Source of the DNA: Nitrososphaerota archaeon
Lineage (GTDB): Archaea; Thermoproteota; Bathyarchaeia; Bathyarchaeales; Bathycorpusculaceae
Assembly: GCA_031256395.1 (NCBI GenBank)
Contig: JAIRQQ010000105.1
Span: 1-42,047 of the forward strand
Reading direction: 5' to 3'
DNA length: 42,047 nt
The position numbers were made by a program, and so were the translations under genes. A model generated the notes under the pieces. It was not told the DNA's origin and did no database searches. It worked only from the letters and a program-made list of their open reading frames with translations. Shown piece by piece: positions 9,504 to 17,743 of the stretch (within the stretch, counting starts at the first letter, position 1; every line of letters starts with the position of its first letter).

Positions 9504-10856
9504 TTAGCGTAGTTTCATAAGGATCATCTCAGCTGCTAAAACCATGGGTTCCCAGGTTTCGCATAGGGGTGGTGCGTAGGCGGTGTCTGCTTTGGCGAGT
9601 TCTTGGATGGTCATGCCTTGTTGGATGGCAAATGAGAGGCCGTTTATGCGCTGAGCGACTTCTTCGCCTCCAACAATTTGGGCGCCTATGATGCGTTTTG
9701 ATTCTTTTTCCACAACCAGTTTGATTTTTATGGGTTTGGCGCCTGGGAAATAGCTGGCTCGGGTTTTGCTGCTCACGGTTGCGGTGACAACTTCAATACG
9801 GTTGCGCTGTGCGGCGGTTTGGGTTAGTCCGGTGTTTGCTGCTTGTATATCAAAGAGCTGGGTGACTGCTGAGGCTAAAACGCCTCCAAATAAACTGTAG
9901 TCGCCGCCTGCGTTTGTGCCTGCCACTTTGCCTTCTCTTACTGCAATAGTGCCTAGTTGTGCGCAGGTGGGGCGATGGGTAATTAGGCTGGGAGCTTCGG
10001 CGCAGTCTCCCACAGCGTAAACGTCTTGGGTATCAGTTTCCATACGTGCATTTGTTTTAATTGCCTGGGTTTCCCCTAAGGCAATATCTGCCTCTTTGGC
10101 GAGTTGGGTTGATGCACGCACCCCAAAGGCACTGATAATCAAATCCGCCTCGAGAACTTGTCCGTTTGCTTTGACTGCGCTAACTTGGGTTTCGCCTAAA
10201 AATTCTTCTACTACGGTGTTTAGCAGAATTTTTATGCCTTTTTCTTCGAGGTGTTGCTGAATTAACTTTGCCATATCGGCGTCGAGAAATTGCGGCAGAA
10301 TCTGGGGCAACATTTCCACTACGGTGACTTTGAGGCCTCGCTCTACCAAGCCTGCTCCTAGTTCTAGTCCGATGAGTCCTGCACCCATAATAAGCGCAGA
10401 TTTGGCGCCTGATTTTATGGCGGCGTCAATTTTTTCTCCATCTTCGAGGGTGCGAAGAGAGTGGATGCCTGCTTTTTCTTTTCCTTTAATGGGCGGCATA
10501 TAGGGTTCTGCGCCGGTGGCAATCACCAAGACATCGTAGGGTAGCGCTTGAGTGGTGGTGGGGTTTTCTTTGGTTTGAATCGTTAGGGTTTTGTCTTTGG
10601 TGTTTATGGCCCTGACCTTGGTTTGTGTGCGTAACTCTAGTTTTTGCATCTGGAAAAACGCTGGGGGATATACCACTAAATCTCTAAAGCTGGGGATATG
10701 TCCCCCTATAACAAAGGGCAGACCGCATCGGCTATATCCCGCGGTCTTTTCTTGGGTGATAAGAATAATCTCTGCGGTGCGGTCTTTTTTACGTGCGGCT
10801 GCAGCTGCTTCTATGCCTGATGCACTAGCCCCGATAACAACTATTTGCCGCACCAT
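9504..10856 (-). CDS. FAD-dependent pyridine nucleotide-disulfide oxidoreductase, CoA-disulfide reductase/NADH oxidase-like
   Basis: GASASGIEAA FAD motif, single-Cys YSRCGLPFVIGG motif, second Rossmann GAGLIGLELGAGL, YAVGDCAE. Confidence 0.9.
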   Translation of the reverse strand: MVRQIVVIGASASGIEAAAAARKKDRTAEIILITQEKTAGYSRCGLPFVIGGHIPSFRDLVVYPPAFFQMQKLELRTQTKVRAINTKDKTLTIQTKENPTTTQALPYDVLVIATGAEPYMPPIKGKEKAGIHSLRTLEDGEKIDAAIKSGAKSALIMGAGLIGLELGAGLVERGLKVTVVEMLPQILPQFLDADMAKLIQQHLEEKGIKILLNTVVEEFLGETQVSAVKANGQVLEADLIISAFGVRASTQLAKEADIALGETQAIKTNARMETDTQDVYAVGDCAEAPSLITHRPTCAQLGTIAVREGKVAGTNAGGDYSLFGGVLASAVTQLFDIQAANTGLTQTAAQRNRIEVVTATVSSKTRASYFPGAKPIKIKLVVEKESKRIIGAQIVGGEEVAQRINGLSFAIQQGMTIQELAKADTAYAPPLCETWEPMVLAAEMILMKLR

Positions 10857-10868
10857 ACGATTCGCCAG

Positions 10869-11294
10869 TTATTCATTGTTTGTTGCAGTTGTTTGTGTTT
10901 TGTGCCACTCAACCGCTTTGTCAAAATCCATAAGATTGGCCAAATCGCCCTCTAGGTTGCTGGGTTTGATGAGTAGTAACCAGCCTTTATCGTAGGGGTC
11001 ATCGTTTAGCATCTCGGGGTTGGATTGGATTTCTTCGTTAACTTCTACAATGGTGCCGCTAAGAGCTGCAATTAAATCTGAAACTGATTTTACCGATTCA
11101 AGGGTTCCAAAGGGTTCACCTTGTTTGACCTCGGTGCCTTTACTGGGAAGTTCGGCGTAGACAATTTCACGCAGTGCTTTTTGGGCATAATCAGTAATAC
11201 CTACCCGGGCTTTGTCGTCTTCAATTTTGACCCAGGCAAAATCTTTGCTATAGTAGAGGCCCTCGGGCACTTCGTACTGTTCAACTCTAACCAT
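10869..11294 (-). CDS. gcvH: Glycine cleavage system H protein
   Basis: ARVGITDYAQKALREIVYAELP...GTLESVKSVSDLIAALSGTIVEVNEE; lipoyl-Lys in ESVKSVSD. Confidence 0.95.
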   Translation of the reverse strand: MVRVEQYEVPEGLYYSKDFAWVKIEDDKARVGITDYAQKALREIVYAELPSKGTEVKQGEPFGTLESVKSVSDLIAALSGTIVEVNEEIQSNPEMLNDDPYDKGWLLLIKPSNLEGDLANLMDFDKAVEWHKTQTTATNNE

Positions 11295-11369
11295 AAACGT
11301 AGCTTCCTAAAATAACCAACAGAGAAAACCTATAAAGGTTTAGCGGGAAAGAAGATGGAGGGAGGGAAA

Positions 11370-12452
11370 TTAGCGTTCGCGTTTTTCTGCGATCCACTCT
11401 TCGGTCCATTGATGTGCTTGGCTGTCTGGGATTTGTTTGGGTGGATGTTTGAAGGCATATGCGGGCATGCTGATCAGTGCGCCGCTGAGTTTGCGGTCTA
11501 GGGCGATTTTTGCAGCTCGGATGAGATCAATGACGACGCCGCCGCTGTTGGGGCTGTCTTCGACTTCGAGTTTAACGCTAATGTTTATGGGGCGGTTGCC
11601 GAATTTGCGGCCTTTGAGATTTATGTAGCAGATTTTTTTATTCCCCAAAAACTCTACATAGTCACTGGGGCCAATACGGGTTGGTACTGCATAGGGTACC
11701 AAGCTGGTCACGGCCTCTGTTTTACTAATACGTTTAGATTTGAGGCGGTGTTCTTCTGTCATGTTTTGGAAATCAGTATCACCGCCTAGGTTTAGTTGAT
11801 AGGTTTCATCAACGATGACTCCGCGATCAATGCAGAGCCGCACAAGGTTGCGGTGCAGTATGGTTGCGCCCACTTGGCTTTTGATGTCATCGCCCAAAAC
11901 TGGTAATCCCGCGTCTTCAAATTTCTTTGGCCATGCACCTGAGGCATCTGAGCCAATGAATTCAGGCATACAATTAACAAATGCACACCCCGCATCTATG
12001 GCACACTGAGCATAGAACCGCGTTGCGTCATGGCTACCCACTGGCAGATAGTTAATTATAACCTCTGCTTTGGCCTCTTTTAGAGTTTGAACAATGCTTT
12101 CTTTGGTTGCACTGTCATCATAGACATTAAAAACCTCACGCATATGAGTTGCAACACCATCCAAGATAGGTGCAGGTGAAACCTTTACACCCAAATAGGG
12201 AACATCAGAGAATTTCTCACATACATTGGGTTTTATCCAGATGGCTTCTGAGAGATCCTTGCCAATTTTATCTTTATTAACTTCAAAGGCAGCGACAAAA
12301 ACTATGTCACGAATATGGTAACCGCCAAAGTTAACATGCATCAAGCCGGGAACCGCTTCAGTATCTTTTGCGTCTTTGTAGTACTGAGTTCCCTGCACAA
12401 GAGTACACGCGCTGTTACCAACGCCAACGATTGCTACACGAATCTGAGGCAT
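11370..12452 (-). CDS. myo-Inositol-1-phosphate synthase
   Basis: IRVAIVGVGNSACTLVQG, NYLPVGS, GDDIKSQVGATILHR, LNLGGDTDFQNM. Confidence 0.93.
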   Translation of the reverse strand: MPQIRVAIVGVGNSACTLVQGTQYYKDAKDTEAVPGLMHVNFGGYHIRDIVFVAAFEVNKDKIGKDLSEAIWIKPNVCEKFSDVPYLGVKVSPAPILDGVATHMREVFNVYDDSATKESIVQTLKEAKAEVIINYLPVGSHDATRFYAQCAIDAGCAFVNCMPEFIGSDASGAWPKKFEDAGLPVLGDDIKSQVGATILHRNLVRLCIDRGVIVDETYQLNLGGDTDFQNMTEEHRLKSKRISKTEAVTSLVPYAVPTRIGPSDYVEFLGNKKICYINLKGRKFGNRPINISVKLEVEDSPNSGGVVIDLIRAAKIALDRKLSGALISMPAYAFKHPPKQIPDSQAHQWTEEWIAEKRER

Positions 12453-12551
12453 AAACAGTTACTCCAATGCTTAATTTATTGTAGCTAATGGTTAGGTGCT
12501 CTATAACCATTTTGTTTATTATATCCCTTGATCGGCTGTTAACTGTGCCTG

Positions 12552-12992
12552 TTAGCCTATTTTTGTTAGAATATCTTGGATTTCCCCATAGTCTGGTTCC
12601 ATCGCAGGATTTGGCGCAACCCAGATGTAGCGCACTATGCCCTCTTTGTCTAGTATGAATATGGCATGTCGGGGCGGCTCTAAACCATATTGTTTGCTGG
12701 TTTCACGGTCAGGATCACTTAAAATTGGGTACGGCAATCGATTTTTATTCGCAAAATCCCTATTTACGATGGGATCATCAACACGCACCCCAATGACTTG
12801 TGCCTCTAAATTTGTATAGCGCGCCATAGAATCTCTAAAGGTGCACGCTTCTTTGGTACAGGTCAAAGTAAAGGCACCTACAAAAAACGCCAAAACAACT
12901 TTGTTCCCTAAAAACTCATGCAGACTTACCGGTGCCCTATCTGTATTAGGCAGAGTAAAATCTGGAGCCCTATCGCCAATTTTGATTGCCAT
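12552..12992 (-). CDS. Peroxiredoxin (AhpC/TSA family)
   Basis: [11 protein letters not shown]...[21 protein letters not shown]; start placed at MAIKIGD inside the longer ORF. Confidence 0.92.
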   Translation of the reverse strand: MAIKIGDRAPDFTLPNTDRAPVSLHEFLGNKVVLAFFVGAFTLTCTKEACTFRDSMARYTNLEAQVIGVRVDDPIVNRDFANKNRLPYPILSDPDRETSKQYGLEPPRHAIFILDKEGIVRYIWVAPNPAMEPDYGEIQDILTKIG

Positions 12993-13207
12993 AAAAATCG
13001 TCCACAAAAAGAAGGACTCTGCCCATATAAAATGATTACCTCAACAACCATTATGTTGTGAATTGTACCTAATGTGATTTTACAACCGTATCAAAACTCA
13101 TGCTGTTCATAAACCAAACTAAAGTACCCTGTGTTCTTAAAAAGATCGCTCAAAGAAAAATGTGTTCGGAACGGACTATTATATACAGCTCCGAGAAATA
13201 GAGGACG

Positions 13208-13594
13208 GTGAAAACAAAAATGAAAATTGAAAAAAAACTCGTAGCTCTAAGCATACTCGCCTTAGTTCTTGGAATAATAACCGTTGTACCCATAGCACTT
13301 ATGCCCTCAGTCGCAGAATCCCAATCAGTCGCAGAATCCCAATCAGTCGCAGAACCCTACATAATGCTCCCTGAAGACTTCCATGCGATCTATGGCACCA
13401 ACGCAACAAATGCTCCCAAGTATGTTGTCGTTTGTCCCACAGAGACCTGTTATTACTTTGGAGAGGACGGTTCTACTCTGCCTATCGAAGAATTATATTT
13501 GGTCTATGGCGGCAACGTAACAGCATCCATAAAATGGTTTTTTTGGCCTGCTGAACCTGGCGAATTTTTGCCTGTACCTGAACCTGGAGAGTAG
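13208..13594 (+). CDS. Small secreted or membrane-anchored protein
   Basis: N-terminal hydrophobic signal/TM segment; Pro/Glu C-terminus. Confidence 0.6.
   Translation: MKTKMKIEKKLVALSILALVLGIITVVPIALMPSVAESQSVAESQSVAEPYIMLPEDFHAIYGTNATNAPKYVVVCPTETCYYFGEDGSTLPIEELYLVYGGNVTASIKWFFWPAEPGEFLPVPEPGE
13307..13355 (+). repeat. 18-bp tandem repeat coding for (SVAESQ)n
   Basis: tcagtcgcagaatcccaa x2 followed by a partial third copy. Confidence 0.9.
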
Positions 13595-13599
13595 GTGAA

Positions 13600-14055
13600 A
13601 TGGGCAGCGACGAGTTGGAAGGTTACACGTTAAGTGTCTATGCTTTTATTGTTCGTGCAGATAGACCTGTGGGAACAAGAGAGGTAACTCGTGGTGCAGA
13701 GCTTAGCAGTACCAGCGTCGCTTACCATCATCTTCAAAAACTAGAAACCCTTGGCTTAATAGAGAAAAACAGCTACGGCAACTACATCTTAAAGGCAAAA
13801 GCATCTGTCGAGGGACATGTGTGGGTCGGCAAAAACCTCGTGCCCCGATTGATGTTTTACTCCTTCTTTTTTATAGGCGCATTCGTAGCAGAAATGAGCC
13901 TAATACTGCTCAGCCCATTTATTCTCGGTAATTCAATAATTGATATACGTTTCATAGTTTTAGTAGGAATAACTTTTGTAGCAATGATGCTATTTAGCAT
14001 AGAAGGCTTAAAGCTGTACCGTAAATTGAATCCTAAAACTGTAAACGAAAAATAA
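13600..14055 (+). CDS. Membrane-associated winged-helix regulator
   Basis: GTREVTRGAELSSTSVAYHHLQKLETLGLIEKNSYGNYIL followed by two TM segments. Confidence 0.75.
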   Translation: MGSDELEGYTLSVYAFIVRADRPVGTREVTRGAELSSTSVAYHHLQKLETLGLIEKNSYGNYILKAKASVEGHVWVGKNLVPRLMFYSFFFIGAFVAEMSLILLSPFILGNSIIDIRFIVLVGITFVAMMLFSIEGLKLYRKLNPKTVNEK

Positions 14056-14394
14056 CAAAACGCAATTAACCATCTGTGCCATTTTCCAATACATCCACAC
14101 CATAGAAACTGTTTTTTCACATCGATACATACAGGTGTACTCTAGTCGGTTTGATGTTTGTACCCCTCCTGAGTCTTTGCATTAGGCGTAGATTTCTCTT
14201 TTGACAGCGTGGGCGGCTAAATGGTTGCAAAAACAAGCTGACAGATGTTGCTCAGGTAATCAGTGATTTAAAAGACTATAGGTTTCTGCTAACTCGAATT
14301 AACACAAAATAACGTAAAAACACAAGCTATCAGCCAATTTATGTCATTATAATAGTGTGTCCGTTGTACTGATTTTTTCTAAACCTTGTTCTGG

Positions 14395-15042
14395 TTAGTT
14401 GAAGGTGAAGGCACTGGGGCAGATTTTGTTGAGTACACAAATCTCGCATCGGGGGTTTTTTGCCATGCACACTTGGCGTCCATGAAAGATTAGCAGATCT
14501 GTTAGTTTCATCCATTTCTCTTTAGGCGTCAATGTCATGAGATCTTTCTCGATTTTATCTTGATCTTTATGTTTTGTTAGTCCGAGTCGTTTGGAAAGTC
14601 GTATCACATGTGTATCAACCGCAATACCTGCGGTTATGCCATAGCTGTTGTAGAGCACAACATTGGCGGTTTTACGTGCTACCCCGGGTAGTTCCAGTAG
14701 CTCTGTCATGGTTTTGGGGACTTGACCGTCGAATTTCTCCACAAGTATCTGGCATGAGGCTTTGAGATTTTTGGCTTTGTTGTGATAGAAGCCTGTTGAG
14801 TGAATGTCTATTTCTAGTTCTTTTAGGTTGGCGTTTGCGTAATCTTGGGCGGTGTGATATTTTTTAAAGAGCCTCTGGGTTACGAGGTTAACTCGAACAT
14901 CAGTGGTCTGTGCCGAGAGCATGGTGGCTATGAGCATCTCAAGGGGTGTGGTGTAGGTAAGCGCAGTTTTAGCTTTGGGATACTGTTGCTCAAGAAGCTC
15001 TATGATCTTTTGGACGCGCTCTTTGGGTTCAAGATTAATCAC
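14395..15042 (-). CDS. nth: Endonuclease III
   Basis: ELPGVARKTANVVL...VDTHVIRLSKRLGLT; C-terminal CX6CX2CX5C Fe-S motif. Confidence 0.95.
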   Translation of the reverse strand: MINLEPKERVQKIIELLEQQYPKAKTALTYTTPLEMLIATMLSAQTTDVRVNLVTQRLFKKYHTAQDYANANLKELEIDIHSTGFYHNKAKNLKASCQILVEKFDGQVPKTMTELLELPGVARKTANVVLYNSYGITAGIAVDTHVIRLSKRLGLTKHKDQDKIEKDLMTLTPKEKWMKLTDLLIFHGRQVCMAKNPRCEICVLNKICPSAFTFN

Positions 15043-15160
15043 AAATAAACCTCTATCAATATCTACACACCTTAGTTTTTAACTCTGCTTTCTGCTCATC
15101 TGCTTGAGATGTTTGCGTAATCTTTTTTGCTCTCTCTGCCTAAACTAGTTTGGTGCTCAT

Positions 15161-15322
15161 ATGGGCGTAAAATTAGTTGTAGATAACAAAAGCATCCCTC
15201 TAAACGAGTTTGTTGAATCGATTCTTACTGGAACCATAGCCGGTGCGGTGACAACTCTGCATGGGGTAGATGCAAATTGGCATAAAATCGAGATACAAAT
15301 CGAAAAATCCACTACCCCTTAA
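15161..15322 (+). CDS. Small 53-aa hypothetical protein (below the ORF-track cutoff)
   Basis: MGVKLVVDNKSIPLNEFVESILTGTIAGAVTTLHGVDANWHKIEIQIEKSTTP*. Confidence 0.5.
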   Translation: MGVKLVVDNKSIPLNEFVESILTGTIAGAVTTLHGVDANWHKIEIQIEKSTTP

Positions 15323-15333
15323 CTTCTTTATCT

Positions 15334-15681
15334 TTATGTGATGGCGAGGTAGGATTTGATTAATTCTTTGATTTTCTTAAAATCAGTTTCTTCAAGTGTT
15401 CCAATTTTCTCTTTAAATCTTATGGTGCTGTTTGCCAGAGAACGTATGTGAAAAATTAGCGCTGTTGAGTCAGATGTTAACCCATTTGCCTGAGATTTTG
15501 CTATTTTATAGGTATATTCAAAACGAAGTGTTTCCAAGTTTTTAGTCAGAGGCACAACTACTGATATGGCTGTATCAAAATGAACTGCTAAAATAAGTGC
15601 TGGACGGACTCCTGTTTGTTCGTTGGCTTGTGTATCTGGGAGATGTATTATCCAAATATCTTTTGGCTGAATTTTATGCAT
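15334..15681 (-). CDS. MazF/PemK-like toxin family protein
   Basis: PKDIWIIHLPDT...GVRPALILAVHFDTAISVVVPLTKNLETLRFEYTYKI...HIRSLANSTI. Confidence 0.75.
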   Translation of the reverse strand: MHKIQPKDIWIIHLPDTQANEQTGVRPALILAVHFDTAISVVVPLTKNLETLRFEYTYKIAKSQANGLTSDSTALIFHIRSLANSTIRFKEKIGTLEETDFKKIKELIKSYLAIT

Positions 15682-15693
15682 TAAACTAACCGT

Positions 15694-16221
15694 CTAATCG
15701 ATGTTTTCCCATGCGGCAAGTTCCTGTTTTATCTCCTCAGTTAAATACTCCGGTTTAAAGAGCAGATATTTGGACTTTTGTATACCTATTAATCTATCAT
15801 ATTCGGTAAGTTTGGGTTTGAGGTCTTTGAGTACCGCAAATAAATCATCCTCTGATATCTCGGGGTTGCTCTGTTTTATGTATACCGCCGCTGTAGTCGC
15901 TTCCAAAAGTGACATACTCTCATAGAGTTTTGAGCAATTTTTTATTCTATCGAGAATTATTGTTTCGTCTGCTGTTAAAATATAGTTTGAGTTTAATACT
16001 TCTACTTTATCCGCGTTAGCATAGTAATCAATGGCAAGACCTCTCGAATATGGTCCAGCGATATAGAGCGAAAACACATAATTTAGGTCTATACCCAAAG
16101 CCTGTGCTAAAAAGACCGTTTTTTGAGTGAAGAAACGCCCGCAATAATCTTGTTTACATTTGACCTTGGGCGATAACTCTAAATGCTTAAGAACTGCAAT
16201 AACTTTATCAATATTTGACAT
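15694..16221 (-). CDS. YwgA/Panacea (DUF4065)-like protein, putative antitoxin
   Basis: FFTQKTVFLAQALGIDLNYVFSLYIAGPYSRGLAIDYY pattern; 12 bp upstream of the mazF-like gene. Confidence 0.6.
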   Translation of the reverse strand: MSNIDKVIAVLKHLELSPKVKCKQDYCGRFFTQKTVFLAQALGIDLNYVFSLYIAGPYSRGLAIDYYANADKVEVLNSNYILTADETIILDRIKNCSKLYESMSLLEATTAAVYIKQSNPEISEDDLFAVLKDLKPKLTEYDRLIGIQKSKYLLFKPEYLTEEIKQELAAWENID

Positions 16222-16222
16222 T

Positions 16223-16561
16223 TTATGGGTACCCCTTGTTAGCTATTGTTTCTATGGCTTTTGTCCATTCGATAATTTTGTTTAATTCCTTTTTGCCTTT
16301 TTCAGTCAAGGTGTAGATGTCAATTGTTTTTTTATCGATCTGTACCGTTGTTTTGGTAATATAACACATGGTTTTTAATTGGTTTAGATTGGATACGAGT
16401 TTTCCATCCGAGATTTTTAGGGCCGCTTTTAGTTCTCGATATTGGATCCCATCTATAAAGTAACTAAGCAAACTAAGGATTAAACATCGGATTGGTGTGG
16501 CTGTTTTAGTGTTTAACCTATCAAAACGATGTAGAAGTGTTTGGATTTCCTCATCAATCAA
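16223..16561 (-). CDS. Winged-helix transcriptional regulator
   Basis: IQYRELKAALKISDGKLVSNLNQLKTMCYITKT...YTLTEKGKKELNKI. Confidence 0.8.
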   Translation of the reverse strand: MIDEEIQTLLHRFDRLNTKTATPIRCLILSLLSYFIDGIQYRELKAALKISDGKLVSNLNQLKTMCYITKTTVQIDKKTIDIYTLTEKGKKELNKIIEWTKAIETIANKGYP

Positions 16562-16781
16562 TTTACTTCGCCAAATACTTTGGTTATTACTTTGATTTCA
16601 AAAGTATTAAACATGTTGATTAAACAGCAAAAACATTCTACAAGTAGTTGTCGATTGTAGAGCGGTTGTTTCTTATTTCACACAAAAGTCCCTGAAGAAG
16701 AATAGTGACCCAACAATTACCCTGTACCCTGCCAAACTCTCGGACCTGTGAAGGGCCTAACTGCAAGTTGCTTTGTTACCG

Positions 16782-17372
16782 TTATGAGTTGCTGGTAAAT
16801 TCTTTGAATTCTATGTTTGCAGTGATTTTTGTAAACATTTCTTGTTTTGCTTTACAGATAGGGCAAACATAGGGTGGGTCTTCTCGGTAAACAACATATC
16901 CACACTGTTTACAGTACCACAGAGTCTTTTTAATTTCGGGGGATTGTTTTGGTGTGATTGTTTGGGGTTGGGGGTTTGTTGGTGTAGTATTTGTTGTGGA
17001 GGGTTGTTGTTGTTGTGGGGGTGTGGTTGTGCCATAGGCACGTTCTATTTTTTCTTTAGGTCGGCGTTCGGGGACTTGGGGTAGGTTTTGGCTTTCGTAG
17101 GTGGGTTTGTTGACATAGAGCCGGCAGTAGCAGGCGCCGTATTGGGCAACATCGGGGTCCCGGTAGTCACAGGGACATATTATATCTCGGTCTAGGTCCA
17201 AGTTTCCTGTGCCTAGTCGGCAGGGGCAAACGGGGTAGCCGAATCGCTCTTCGTTTGTTTTTAGGCCTTCAAGAAACATTTGGAGCAGTTCGGGTTGTGG
17301 GATGAGATAGTAGCCATTGGTTTTTGCGTCGGTTTCTGCACGTTTGCGAACAGTTTCAAGGGTCGGGTTCAA
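16782..17372 (-). CDS. Ferredoxin:thioredoxin reductase catalytic-subunit-like domain fused to a C-terminal rubredoxin-like domain
   Basis: GYPVCPCRLG...DIICPCDYRDPDVAQYGACYCRLYV, Q/P/T-rich linker, then WYCKQCGYVV...PPYVCPICKAKQ. Confidence 0.9.
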   Translation of the reverse strand: MNPTLETVRKRAETDAKTNGYYLIPQPELLQMFLEGLKTNEERFGYPVCPCRLGTGNLDLDRDIICPCDYRDPDVAQYGACYCRLYVNKPTYESQNLPQVPERRPKEKIERAYGTTTPPQQQQPSTTNTTPTNPQPQTITPKQSPEIKKTLWYCKQCGYVVYREDPPYVCPICKAKQEMFTKITANIEFKEFTSNS

Positions 17373-17653
17373 ATTTTTAGGGCCTCTTTGAGTTTGTCTT
17401 TGCGAAAGCCGGTGATGATGGTTTTGTCATCCACGATGATGGTTGGGTAGCTTAGGGTTCCGCCTTTGCTTGTGATACTTTGGTGTACTTGGGTTTTGTC
17501 ATTTGGGTCTAGGAGATCTACGTCGACAAATTCGTAGGTGATATTGTTGTCGCTTAAAAATTGTTTAGTTAATTTACACCAAACGCAAGTGCTAAGTGCG
17601 TAGAGTGCTACTTTATGTTCATTTTTCTTTCCAGAAACCTTTGAAAATTGCAT
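17369..17653 (-). CDS. Glutaredoxin-like protein
   Basis: VALYALSTCVWCKLTKQFL...LSYPTIIVDD; ATGA overlap with the FTR-like gene. Confidence 0.9.
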   Translation of the reverse strand: MQFSKVSGKKNEHKVALYALSTCVWCKLTKQFLSDNNITYEFVDVDLLDPNDKTQVHQSITSKGGTLSYPTIIVDDKTIITGFRKDKLKEALKI

Positions 17654-17743
17654 CTAAAAATATCCCCAATAAACTGGAGATTTGGGCGCATATAACTGTT
17701 AGCTATCCAGCTTGTTTTGTTGTTATTGTTGGGTTTGTTGGGG

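Noticed and set aside
16811-17041. Alternate-frame ORF in the FTR-rubredoxin gene
   Set aside because: Arises from the low-complexity Q/P/T linker; the main frame carries the Cys motifs.
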